Positions 16,805 to 24,663 of a stretch of 64,000 bases of DNA are shown piece after piece (positions within the stretch are counted from its first letter, which is position 1; the number at the start of each line of letters is the position of its first letter). The translations under genes were made by a program, and so were the position numbers. This stretch comes from an uncultured Desulfobulbus sp. (GTDB lineage: Bacteria > Desulfobacterota > Desulfobulbia > Desulfobulbales > Desulfobulbaceae): assembly GCF_963665445.1 (NCBI RefSeq), contig NZ_OY762276.1:1458001-1522000 (forward strand), in the 5' to 3' direction. The notes under the pieces are model-generated. The model was not told the DNA's origin and searched no databases. It saw only the letters and a program-made list of their open reading frames with translations.

Positions 16805-16984
16805 ATGGCTGCAGACGAGAAAAATCGACAACCGGCCCAAGGGGTCAGCGATGAGGCTATCTTCAAGGTGGCCAAGGAGATCGTGGTGAAATTTATAGAG
16901 GTAGGGCGTCTCACGCCTTCCGGCTTTGAGGAGACTTTTGAACGGGTGTATCGCTCCATCGAAAAAACGGTGCGCCACCAATGA
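16805..16984 (+). CDS. Small conserved-looking protein of unknown function, translationally coupled to mpl
   Basis: A 59-residue helical protein with GGAGG seven bases before ATG 16805. The segment SDEAIFKVAKEIVVKFIEVGRLTPSGFEETFERVY is amphipathic. Its stop overlaps the mpl start in an ATGA, indicating translational coupling and possibly a linked role in peptidoglycan recycling. No family function is known to me. Confidence 0.7.
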   Translation: MAADEKNRQPAQGVSDEAIFKVAKEIVVKFIEVGRLTPSGFEETFERVYRSIEKTVRHQ

Positions 16985-18429
16985 TATCCGCAGAACTCGA
17001 TTCGTCCCTCAATTGCGCTCCGGCCGAACCACACTGCATTCACCTGATCGGCATCTGTGGCACCGGTATGGCTGCCATGGCTGCCATGCTCCAGCAGCAG
17101 GGTTTTGTCGTCACCGGCTCTGATGAGAACGTCTATCCGCCAATGTCGGTATTTCTGGCAGAACTCGGAATCGAGGTCATGGCCGGGTACAAGGCCGAAA
17201 ACCTGGCGAGTCGTCCGGACCTGGTCATTGTCGGCAACGTAGTCAGGCGGACCAACCCCGAAGCCGTTGAGTTGGGCCGTCTGGCCATTCCTTACCTTTC
17301 CATGCCTCAGGCCTTGGGCCATTATTTTCTGAACGGCAAGAAGTCGCTGGTCGTTGCCGGAACCCACGGCAAGACCACCACTTCATCGCTCCTGGCCACC
17401 ACCCTCCATCGCATGGGACAAACCCCAGGATTTATGATCGGTGGGTTGGTCGAGGCCTTTGGACGTAACTCCAATGTCAGCGATGGACTCTATTTTGTGG
17501 TGGAAGGGGATGAATACGACACCGCATTTTTTAATAAAGTCTCAAAATTCCAACATTATCAACCCTATGCCGCTATTCTTACCTCGGTTGAGTTTGATCA
17601 CGCAGATATCTTTGCCGATCTCGGGGCGATTAAGGCCTCCTTTGCCGAATTCATCGGTCGCATTCCGACAGACGGGGCCCTTGTCGCTCATATCGAGGCC
17701 CCGGTGGTGGCCGAGTTGGCCGCTGGAAACGCCGCTTGCCCGGTGATCGGCTATGGCTGCTCCGAGCAGTGCGAATGGCGGCTGGACGATCTGCAGGTTC
17801 AGGGACTGAGTAGCGAGTTTACCGTTTACCATAAAGGGGAGCAACTCGGCCGTTGCCGTCTCCCCATGCCCGGACTGCACAACTGCCTCAACGCACTGGC
17901 GGTCATCGCCCTCTTGCACCGTTTGGGCTTTGCCTTTGCCGATATCTGCGCCGGGCTCGGTTCTTTTGAGGGGGTCAAGCGGCGGCAGCAGATCCGCGGC
18001 GTTGTAGGCGGCATCACCGTTGTCGACGATTTTGCCCATCATCCCACCGCGGTGCGAGAAACTCTGAATGCCCTACGCCTCGCCTGGCCCGACAATCGAC
18101 TGCTGGTGGTCTTTGAACCGCGGACCAATTCCAGCAGGCGTGCGGTTTTTCAGCAGGATTACGTCCGTGTGTTTGAAGCTGCGAATCAGATTCTCATACG
18201 CGAGCATGTACCGCTGGACAGCGTCCCCCTGGACGCCCAGTTTTCTTCCCCCAAACTCGCCGCCGATCTGCAGACCCTTGGCAAAGAGGCCGCCTCCTAC
18301 CCCGATACCGATGCCATCCTCGAACGTCTCTCCCGGATCTGTCAATCCGGGGACGTCGTGGTTATTCTTTCAAACGGCGGCTTCGATGGCATTCACGAAC
18401 GACTGTTAACTCTGCTGAAAACCCGCTAA
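16981..18429 (+). CDS. mpl: UDP-N-acetylmuramate:L-Ala-gamma-D-Glu-meso-DAP ligase
   Basis: A 482-residue Mur ligase that recycles murein tripeptide by joining it to UDP-MurNAc in the cytoplasm. It has the N-terminal IHLIGICGTGM UDP-binding loop, the ATP-binding GTHGKTTTSSL (about residues 126-136), EGDEYDTAFF, and the C-terminal domain with DDFAHHPTAV and FEPRTNSS. EGDEYDTAFFDK-like and RTNSSRR sequences are the features that separate Mpl from MurC. It overlaps the 59-aa gene by 4 nt and is followed by a terminator. Confidence 0.93.
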   Translation: MISAELDSSLNCAPAEPHCIHLIGICGTGMAAMAAMLQQQGFVVTGSDENVYPPMSVFLAELGIEVMAGYKAENLASRPDLVIVGNVVRRTNPEAVELGRLAIPYLSMPQALGHYFLNGKKSLVVAGTHGKTTTSSLLATTLHRMGQTPGFMIGGLVEAFGRNSNVSDGLYFVVEGDEYDTAFFNKVSKFQHYQPYAAILTSVEFDHADIFADLGAIKASFAEFIGRIPTDGALVAHIEAPVVAELAAGNAACPVIGYGCSEQCEWRLDDLQVQGLSSEFTVYHKGEQLGRCRLPMPGLHNCLNALAVIALLHRLGFAFADICAGLGSFEGVKRRQQIRGVVGGITVVDDFAHHPTAVRETLNALRLAWPDNRLLVVFEPRTNSSRRAVFQQDYVRVFEAANQILIREHVPLDSVPLDAQFSSPKLAADLQTLGKEAASYPDTDAILERLSRICQSGDVVVILSNGGFDGIHERLLTLLKTR

Positions 18430-18458
18430 GGTAAACGCTTTCATCTTCTTTGGTTCAA

Positions 18459-18485
18459 ACGGCCATTGGTGTGGCCGTATTTTTC
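18459..18485 (+). terminator. Terminator between mpl and pntAA
   Basis: ACGGCCA/TGGCCGT stem followed by ATTTTT, ending about 10 bp before the pntAA ribosome-binding site. Confidence 0.7.
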
Positions 18486-18507
18486 TATGCATACAAGGAG
18501 TCCATTG

Positions 18508-19644
18508 ATGAACATTGCCGTGATGAAGGAAATCCATCCCGGGGAAACCCGGGTGCCGATGATTCCGACCACCGTTGATCGGTTGGTCAAACTCGGCGCC
18601 GAGGTGGTGGTCGAGTCCGGGACCGGTCTGACCTGCCGTTTTGACGATGCCGCCTACGAGGCGGTAGGTGCGAAAATTGCCACGGATCGTGCCGAGATGT
18701 TGGCTAAAGCCGATATGGTGCTCCGGTTGCGCAAGCCGCCGCTGGAAGAGATTGCACACATGCGCCGTGGAACGATGCATGTCAGTTACCTCGATCCGTT
18801 TCGCGAACGCGAGCTGGTGGATGCCATGGTAACGGGTGGCATCAGCGGCGTCAGCCTGGAGATGATTCCCCGCACCACGCTGGCGCAGAAGATGGATGTG
18901 CTCAGCTCACAGGCCAACCTGGCTGGTTATGTCTCAGTGCTGCTCGGCTGTCAGCACCTGGACAAGATCCTGCCGATGATGACCACGCCGGCCGGGACGA
19001 TCAAACCGGCCAAGGTGTTTATCATCGGTGTCGGCGTTGCCGGTCTGCAGGCCATTGCTACGGCGCGAAGGCTCGGTGCCAGGGTCGAGGCCTTTGATAC
19101 CCGTCCGGTGGTGGAGGAGCAGGTCAAGTCGCTGGGCGCCAAGTTCGTCAAGGTCGACCTGGGCGAAACCGGCCAGACCAAGGATGGCTATGCCACCCAG
19201 TTGACCCCGGAACAGATGGAGATGCAGAAGCAGGGCATGGCCAAGGCCTGTGCCCAGGCGGACATCGTCATCACCACTGCCCAGCTCTTTGGACGGCCGG
19301 CCCCGCGCATTGTCGATGGCGCCATGATCAAACAGATGCAGCCCGGATCGGTGATTGTTGATATGGCGGTGGAAACCGGCGGCAATGTCGAGGGCTCAGT
19401 CCTCGATCAGGTGGTGGAGGTCGATGGGGTCAAGGTGGTCGGTCTGGGCAATCTGCCCGGACAGGTGGCCCAGACCGCCAGCCAGATGTACTCTGCCAAC
19501 CTGGGTAACTTTGTCGGTCATTTTTGGGACAAGGAAAATAACCGTTTTCACCTCAAACTGGACGACGAGATTATCAAGGGGGCCCTGGTCACCCACGATG
19601 GCGAGTTGTTTAGCGAAATGTACAAAAGTATCATCAACAAGTGA
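18508..19644 (+). CDS. pntAA: NAD(P) transhydrogenase alpha subunit, part 1 (domain I)
   Basis: A 378-residue NAD(H)-binding domain I of proton-translocating transhydrogenase, homologous to alanine dehydrogenase. The N-terminus is MNIAVMKEIHPGETRVPMIP, and the dinucleotide fold VFIIGVGVAGLQAIATARRLGARVEAFDTRP lies near residues 170-200. With PntAB and PntB it couples proton entry to NADPH formation from NADH. AAGGAG precedes ATG 18508; the frame is open upstream to 18466. The first gene of a three-gene operon with overlapping or nearly overlapping starts. Confidence 0.94.
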   Translation: MNIAVMKEIHPGETRVPMIPTTVDRLVKLGAEVVVESGTGLTCRFDDAAYEAVGAKIATDRAEMLAKADMVLRLRKPPLEEIAHMRRGTMHVSYLDPFRERELVDAMVTGGISGVSLEMIPRTTLAQKMDVLSSQANLAGYVSVLLGCQHLDKILPMMTTPAGTIKPAKVFIIGVGVAGLQAIATARRLGARVEAFDTRPVVEEQVKSLGAKFVKVDLGETGQTKDGYATQLTPEQMEMQKQGMAKACAQADIVITTAQLFGRPAPRIVDGAMIKQMQPGSVIVDMAVETGGNVEGSVLDQVVEVDGVKVVGLGNLPGQVAQTASQMYSANLGNFVGHFWDKENNRFHLKLDDEIIKGALVTHDGELFSEMYKSIINK

Positions 19645-19652
19645 GGGATGCG

Positions 19653-19946
19653 ATGACTGCCGTCTATTTGACCTTTATCTTTGTGCTGGCAATATTTCTC
19701 GGCTTTGAACTGATCTCCAAGGTGCCTTCCACTCTGCACACGCCGCTGATGTCAGGTTCCAATGCGATCTCCGGTATCACCCTGATTGGTGCGCTGGCCG
19801 CCATGCAGACCTCGCATCACGGTCTCACCGTTTTCCTCGGCACTCTGGCCGTGACCCTGGCCACCATCAACGTTGTTGGCGGCTACCTGGTGACCGATCG
19901 CATGCTCGCCATGTTCAAGAAGAAAGACCAGGGAGGCGCGCAATGA
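19653..19946 (+). CDS. pntAB: NAD(P) transhydrogenase alpha subunit, part 2 (membrane domain)
   Basis: A 97-residue inner-membrane protein with three hydrophobic helices (FIFVLAIFLGFELI, ISGITLIGALAAM, LAVTLATINVVGGYLVT). In this organism the alpha subunit is split into two polypeptides, as in Rhodospirillum and many anaerobes. ATG 19653 has GAGGG six bases upstream; a GTG at 19641 overlaps the pntAA stop. The stop overlaps the pntB start in ATGA. Confidence 0.92.
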   Translation: MTAVYLTFIFVLAIFLGFELISKVPSTLHTPLMSGSNAISGITLIGALAAMQTSHHGLTVFLGTLAVTLATINVVGGYLVTDRMLAMFKKKDQGGAQ

Positions 19947-21328
19947 GTCTGGTGGGGATCAATTTTGTCTATGTGGTTTCGGCCGCTCTTTTTATCTTTG
20001 GCCTGAAGATGCTCAGTTCGCCGGCCACAGCCCGCCGCGGTAACATGGTTTCCGCCCTGGGGATGCTGATTGCCGTGGTCGTCACGCTGCTTTCCCAGGG
20101 GATGGATTACCGCTGGATCTTGATCGGTGTGCTCATCGGTTCGGCCATTGGCTCAACCGGCGCCTATATGGTCAAGATGACCGCCATGCCGGAGATGGTT
20201 GCCCTGTTCAACGGTTTCGGCGGTCTTTCCAGTCTGCTCTTGGCCTGGAGCGAATACCACCAGCACCCGAACATGAGTCTGACCATCGCCATTATCGCCA
20301 CCCTTTCGGTCTTTATCGGTGGCGTCACCTTCACCGGATCCATGGTGGCCTTTGGCAAGCTTTCGGGACGAATTTCCCAGAAGGCGATCATCTTTAACGG
20401 CCAACACCTGATCAATGCCGCCATACTCGGTGCAGTGGTGCTCGGTGGAGCTCTGTTCTGCCTCACCCCGGGTACGATCAGCGGCTACTTGCTTTTTGTG
20501 GTGATCGTGCTGGTGGCCCTCGGCTTTGGTGTGACCTCCACCATTCCCATCGGCGGGGCGGACATGCCGGTGGTCATCTCCCTTTTGAACAGCTACTCCG
20601 GGTTGGCAGCCTGCGCCGCCGGTTTCGTGGTTTCCAACAACATCCTCATCGTGGCCGGTGCCCTGGTCGGCGCCAGCGGCATCATTCTCACCAAGATCAT
20701 GTGCAAGGCCATGAACCGCAGCCTGGCCAACGTGCTCTTCTCCGGGTTTGGCACAACCACCGCCAAGGGAGCAGGGACAGACGGGCCCAAGGGTGAGGTC
20801 AAGCCGGCCAGCGCCGAGGATGTCTACTACATTCTTGAATCCGCCGATTCGGTTGCCTTTGTTCCCGGCTACGGTTTGGCCGTTGCCCAGGCACAGCATG
20901 TGGTCAAGGAGTTGGGCGATCTGCTCGAGGCCAACGGCACCGAGGTGGTCTATGCGATCCATCCCGTTGCCGGACGCATGCCCGGTCATATGAACGTGCT
21001 GCTGGCCGAAGCGAACGTCCCCTACGATCAGCTGGTGGAAATGGACGAGATCAATCCGCGGATGGAGACCATCGATGTCTGTGTGGTCATCGGTGCCAAC
21101 GACGTGGTCAATCCGGCGGCGGTTCATGAGGAGTCGAGCCCGATTTACGGCATGCCGATCATTGAAACCTTCCGCGCGCGCACGGTTATCGTGCTCAAAC
21201 GGTCGATGAACACCGGTTTTGCCGGTATTGAAAACGAGCTCTTTTATGGGGAGAACACCCGTATGTACTTCGGCGATGCCAAGGCCTCGATTCAGGCGCT
21301 GGTTTCGGAGTTCAAGGGCGGCAACTAA
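19943..21328 (+). CDS. pntB: NAD(P) transhydrogenase beta subunit
   Basis: A 461-residue subunit with eight or nine N-terminal membrane helices forming most of the proton channel and a C-terminal NADP(H)-binding domain III. The domain III motifs are GYGLAVAQAQH (about 310), DEINPRMETIDVCVVIGANDVVNPAA (about 375-400) and the KRSMNTGFAGIENELF segment near the end. Length matches the family. A bidirectional terminator follows. Confidence 0.95.
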   Translation: MSLVGINFVYVVSAALFIFGLKMLSSPATARRGNMVSALGMLIAVVVTLLSQGMDYRWILIGVLIGSAIGSTGAYMVKMTAMPEMVALFNGFGGLSSLLLAWSEYHQHPNMSLTIAIIATLSVFIGGVTFTGSMVAFGKLSGRISQKAIIFNGQHLINAAILGAVVLGGALFCLTPGTISGYLLFVVIVLVALGFGVTSTIPIGGADMPVVISLLNSYSGLAACAAGFVVSNNILIVAGALVGASGIILTKIMCKAMNRSLANVLFSGFGTTTAKGAGTDGPKGEVKPASAEDVYYILESADSVAFVPGYGLAVAQAQHVVKELGDLLEANGTEVVYAIHPVAGRMPGHMNVLLAEANVPYDQLVEMDEINPRMETIDVCVVIGANDVVNPAAVHEESSPIYGMPIIETFRARTVIVLKRSMNTGFAGIENELFYGENTRMYFGDAKASIQALVSEFKGGN

Positions 21329-21371
21329 GAGCTGGCCGTATTGTGAGGGAAACGCCCCTTTGGCACTTGAA

Positions 21372-21418
21372 CGATAAAAAAAATCCCCGAAGCAGGTGTT
21401 GCTTTGGGGATTTTTTTT
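21372..21418. terminator. Bidirectional terminator between pntB and ribB
   Basis: AAAAAAAATCCCCGAAGCA...TGCTTTGGGGATTTTTTTT forms a long stem with A- and T-tracts on both sides, serving the convergent pntB and ribB genes. Confidence 0.88.
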
Positions 21419-21445
21419 GAGAGACTGGTGCGGTGTTTAGTCGAC

Positions 21446-22108
21446 TTACGCCGCTGCCAGCGAGATTTGCCGATAGGCGACCAGGTCTTCGATGGAAAGA
21501 ACCACCATCTCCTGCGATTCGGCAAAAGCAACCACCTCGGGCAGACGGGCCATGGTGCCGTCGACATTGGTCAGTTCGCACAGCACCCCTGCCGGCTGCA
21601 GACCGGCCAGGCGCATCAGGTCGACCGTTCCCTCGGTGTGACCGCGACGGGTGAGGACGCCGTCGGGCTGGGCCCGGAGGGGAAAAACATGGCCGGGGTG
21701 GGAGAGATCGGATGGTTTGGCCCCTGCGGCCACTGCGGTGCGAATGGTGGTGACCCTATCCTGGGCCGAGACGCCGGTGGTGACGCCCTCCCGGGCCTCG
21801 ATGGTCACGGTGAAGGCCGTGCGGTTCTTGCTGGTGTTGTTCTCCACCATCATCGGCAATTCCAGCTGACGGATCTTTTCGTCCGTGAGGCAGAGGCAGA
21901 CAATACCGCTGCATTCGCGGATCATCAGGGCCATCTGTTTGACGGTCAGAAGTTCGGCGGAGTAGATGAGATCACCCTCGTTTTCGCGATCTTCATCGTC
22001 AACCAGAAGAACGCCGTTGCCTTGCCGAAGAGCGTCCAAGGCGCGTTCGACACGCTGGGTGGAGTTGCCAAAACGGGATAAGAGGGAAACATCAAGGGTC
22101 TGATTCAT
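21446..22108 (-). CDS. ribB: 3,4-dihydroxy-2-butanone-4-phosphate synthase
   Basis: A 220-residue single-domain RibB that makes the four-carbon unit of riboflavin from ribulose 5-phosphate. Key motifs: [12 protein letters not shown] (metal and substrate site, about residues 36-47), and the [15 protein letters not shown] segment near residue 150. It lacks the fused GTP cyclohydrolase II domain found in RibBA. The frame is open upstream to 22375, but that extension runs through the riboswitch; ATG 22108 with AGGAGG just upstream is the real start. Expression should be controlled by the FMN riboswitch in its leader. Confidence 0.95.
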   Translation of the reverse strand: MNQTLDVSLLSRFGNSTQRVERALDALRQGNGVLLVDDEDRENEGDLIYSAELLTVKQMALMIRECSGIVCLCLTDEKIRQLELPMMVENNTSKNRTAFTVTIEAREGVTTGVSAQDRVTTIRTAVAAGAKPSDLSHPGHVFPLRAQPDGVLTRRGHTEGTVDLMRLAGLQPAGVLCELTNVDGTMARLPEVVAFAESQEMVVLSIEDLVAYRQISLAAA

Positions 22109-22278
22109 GGTTGCCTCCTGAAAATCAGTGACCAGAATCAGGGCGTGCGGGAACAACCGGCCCCATGCCGGTTTTGTGGCGGAAAGGAAAAAGCCGCAGG
22201 GGCATATCACTGTTGTTGCCGCAGCGTGGCGGAAAACACAGCTGGTCGCCTGCGACGGATTTCCATCGTCAACCGAAT

Positions 22279-22434
22279 TCTCTCCCATCCGGACTGTAAC
22301 CGTCGGCTCCGGTCTTTCACCGGATCTGCTGGACCCTGCTCCCGAAAGGGTGCAGGCGCTCGCGGGCTTATCCATGGGGGGAACGTCATCCCATGGAAAT
22401 ACCGCCGGTAGGGAATTTCACCCTGCCCTGAGAA
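22279..22434 (-). promoter_or_regulatory. FMN riboswitch (RFN element)
   Basis: On the minus strand the aptamer reads in order: TCAGGGCAGGGTGAAATTCC, CTACCGGCGGT, AGCCCGCGAGCG, CAGCAGATCCGGTG, and GCCGACGGTTACAGTCCGGA TGGGAGA, all hallmark RFN segments. A leader of about 170 nt separates it from the ribB start. FMN binding would lower ribB expression. In the leader, an AACCGGC/GCCGGTT stem (about 22158-22178) may be part of the expression platform, but it has no proper T-tract. Confidence 0.96.
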
Positions 22435-22751
22435 GTGGCGCCACCTTAGCGCAAAGCCGGCAACAGTACAAGGAGGAAGCGACGGTGAAGTGAGACAGGG
22501 AGCCGGTTTAAACGTTATTCCAGGTGATTACGCCACAGGGAAAAAACTCTTGAAGAAGTGTTTGACAGGGGTATGTTTTGTCGGTAATTGTTTGTGATAG
22601 TTGATTTTATCTCCCGAAATACGGATGGCAATCTATTTCAGCATGCTGTCCATAGGGTTGTGCAGGATCAATCTTCGTGTTCCCGCGCCCTTTCCGCACC
22701 CCTTATTTCGGGTACGCACCCATCTTGTTTGTCCCTTTGGAGCCCACACCC
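22435..22751. other. Divergent promoter region of ribB and the D,D-carboxypeptidase gene
   Basis: About 300 bp with no gene. A TTGACA at 22561 may be the -35 element of the plus-strand gene. The ribB promoter must lie upstream of the riboswitch, beyond 22434. Confidence 0.35.
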
Positions 22752-23876
22752 ATGAAACGTTTGCTCTGCCCTCTGCTTTTTCTTTCTTTACTGATGACGC
22801 CGATATGGGCCAGCGGAAAACAGCTCAGCGTCATTTCTCAAGATCCTTATATTTCCGCGCTGGTCCTTGATGCCGATAACGGAAAGGTTTTATTCGAGGA
22901 AAACGCCGATGCCCGGGTGTATCCGGCCAGTGTTCTCAAGTTGATGGATCTCTACGTCATCCTCAACCGAATCGAGCAAGGGATGCTTAAACTCGATGAA
23001 ATGGTCCCGGTCACCGTGGAGGCTGCAAAGACAGGGGGCTCTCAGGTCTATCTCGATCCCAAAGAACAGTTTACCGTGGACGAGATGCTCTTTGCCTTGA
23101 TGGTGCAATCGGCCAACGATGCAGCCGTTGCCCTGGCCACCCACATTGCCGGTTCAAAAGAGGGCTTTGTGGCGCTGATGAATCAAAAGGCCAAAGAGTT
23201 GGGGATGAAGAATACCGTGTTTCATTCCGTGCACGGTCTTCCCCCTGGTGAAGGGCAAGAGCCCGATATCACCACGGCCCGCGATCTGGCCATCCTCTGC
23301 CGTGAACTGACCAAGAGGCCCGAGGCGCTCAAATACACCAGCACCAGGCTGAAGGGATTTCGCGAAGACAAGTTCCAGATGTCGAATCATAATAAGTTGT
23401 TGAGCGCCTACTCGGGTTGCGATGGACTGAAAACCGGCTATTTCACCGCAGCTGGTTTTTCCATAGCCTCCACCGCCAAAAAGGGTGGAGTGCGGATTAT
23501 CTCCCTGGTCATGGGGAGCAAGGATCGCAAGGTTCGTGATAAAAAGGCCATGGAACTGCTTTCCAAGGGATTTACCCTCGTCCCACCCAGACCAGAACAG
23601 GTGGCAGCGGTACAAGCGCCTGTGGCCACACCCGCACCTTCACAACCGGTTCAAGCCTCCTTTGCCAGCCCGCCTGCAGAGGGGGAGCAGGCGCCTCCCA
23701 CGGCTGACAGTGGTGCACCAGGCGACCAGCAGCAGACTCGTCCTGTGAGCGGTTGGAGTATCTTTTTTATCGGTCTGGGTTCGGGCTGCGTGTTGGTGAT
23801 CGCCTTTTTCGTCGTGGCCGGAATGCTGTCAAGGCGACGATCCACAACCATAAAGTCCAGATACAATATCCGCTGA
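22752..23876 (+). CDS. D-alanyl-D-alanine carboxypeptidase (PBP5/DacA family)
   Basis: A 374-residue low-molecular-weight penicillin-binding protein that removes the terminal D-Ala from peptidoglycan stem peptides in the periplasm. It has a signal peptide (1-20), the SxxK nucleophile motif S60-VLK63, SxN at S120-A-N122 and KTG at 227-229. In place of the usual PBP5 C-terminal beta domain and amphipathic helix there is a Pro/Ala/Gln-rich linker (about 290-340) and one true transmembrane helix (about 345-365) with a basic tail. ATG 22752 begins the signal peptide; an upstream in-frame start at 22677 is not supported. Confidence 0.9.
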   Translation: MKRLLCPLLFLSLLMTPIWASGKQLSVISQDPYISALVLDADNGKVLFEENADARVYPASVLKLMDLYVILNRIEQGMLKLDEMVPVTVEAAKTGGSQVYLDPKEQFTVDEMLFALMVQSANDAAVALATHIAGSKEGFVALMNQKAKELGMKNTVFHSVHGLPPGEGQEPDITTARDLAILCRELTKRPEALKYTSTRLKGFREDKFQMSNHNKLLSAYSGCDGLKTGYFTAAGFSIASTAKKGGVRIISLVMGSKDRKVRDKKAMELLSKGFTLVPPRPEQVAAVQAPVATPAPSQPVQASFASPPAEGEQAPPTADSGAPGDQQQTRPVSGWSIFFIGLGSGCVLVIAFFVVAGMLSRRRSTTIKSRYNIR

Positions 23877-23897
23877 TTTTTTTATTGTACTCCCCCG

Positions 23898-23925
23898 GCC
23901 CGTCTCCTTGAGACGGGCTTTTTTT
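23898..23925 (+). terminator. Terminator after the carboxypeptidase gene
   Basis: GCCCGTCTC-CTT-GAGACGGGC followed by TTTTTTT. Confidence 0.9.
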
Positions 23926-24084
23926 ATTGGCTGAAATTTATAGGAAAATATGACGGCTGCCCTGATCTATTTAATCGCTGCTGCATTCTTTTTTAGCTTC
24001 ACGCTGAATGTTGGCTTGACCGAGTAAGGATATGGTTTATTATAAAGAGAATGAATCCTAAAACTACCTCAGTGAGGTACTGCA

Positions 24085-24285
24085 ATGCAAATCGCAGCCA
24101 CGGCATCGACAACCAATATGTTTCATTCCGGTCTCAAAGGGGCAAACGAGCAATCGCACCTGGCGGCCGAACTGATCAGCAAGACAGTTGAAGGTCTTGT
24201 TCAGAGTCAATCCATGCAGACAGTAACGCAGGCAGTTGATCCGGTGCAAGCCGCAGCAGCGACATCGATCAACGTCAGAGCATAG
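24085..24285 (+). CDS. Tiny protein of unknown function (66 aa)
   Basis: A 66-residue soluble protein rich in Ala, Gln, Thr and Ser, beginning MQIAATASTTNMFHS and with a central helix ISKTVEGLVQSQSMQ. GAGGT precedes the ATG. The N-terminus faintly recalls small YjfB-type putative motility proteins, too weak to name it. It lies 58 bp before a second tiny gene and both end before a strong terminator, suggesting a two-gene unit. Confidence 0.5.
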   Translation: MQIAATASTTNMFHSGLKGANEQSHLAAELISKTVEGLVQSQSMQTVTQAVDPVQAAAATSINVRA

Positions 24286-24343
24286 AATGAGATTTTTAGC
24301 GGGAGCAGCGATTGAACCCGCAACCTAACTGGGGGTAAAGGCC

Positions 24344-24562
24344 ATGATCGGAACCACAGGAGCAGTCGGAACAGGGTACAGTACCTACAACACGTTGCAG
24401 ACCACCACGCAAAAAACGGGAGGTCAAACCATTCAGCAACAGCCCCAGCAAGTGCAACAGGGCCCTGCGGAGGACCAGAAGGAAGGCATGGTGAGCCAAA
24501 GCGTGGAGAATGTCACCCAGACGGAAACAACCCCGCAAGGAGGTTTTAGCACATACGCCTGA
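24344..24562 (+). CDS. Tiny Gln/Thr-rich protein of unknown function (72 aa)
   Basis: A 72-residue low-complexity protein (QTTTQKTGGQTIQQQPQQ) with no hydrophobic segment, probably disordered. GGGGGTAAAGG precedes its ATG. It is followed by a very strong terminator, which supports a real transcript. No family recognised. Confidence 0.5.
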   Translation: MIGTTGAVGTGYSTYNTLQTTTQKTGGQTIQQQPQQVQQGPAEDQKEGMVSQSVENVTQTETTPQGGFSTYA

Positions 24563-24603
24563 GTCATCGTCTCGGCATCATTGAGATAAAAATCAGCTGT
24601 TTA

Positions 24604-24644
24604 AAAATGGGGTGCTGCATCCGTGTGATGCAGCACCCCATTTT
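24604..24644. terminator. Strong bidirectional terminator
   Basis: A perfect 17-bp stem (AAAATGGGGTGCTGCAT and its complement) with a 7-nt loop between the plus-strand tiny genes and the converging secreted-protein gene. Confidence 0.88.
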
Positions 24645-24663
24645 CGTTGCAAATTTCCTCTGA

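Noticed and set aside
21446-22375. 309-residue RibB with N-terminal extension
   Set aside because: The extension is translated riboswitch sequence; a strong ribosome-binding site marks the start at 22108.
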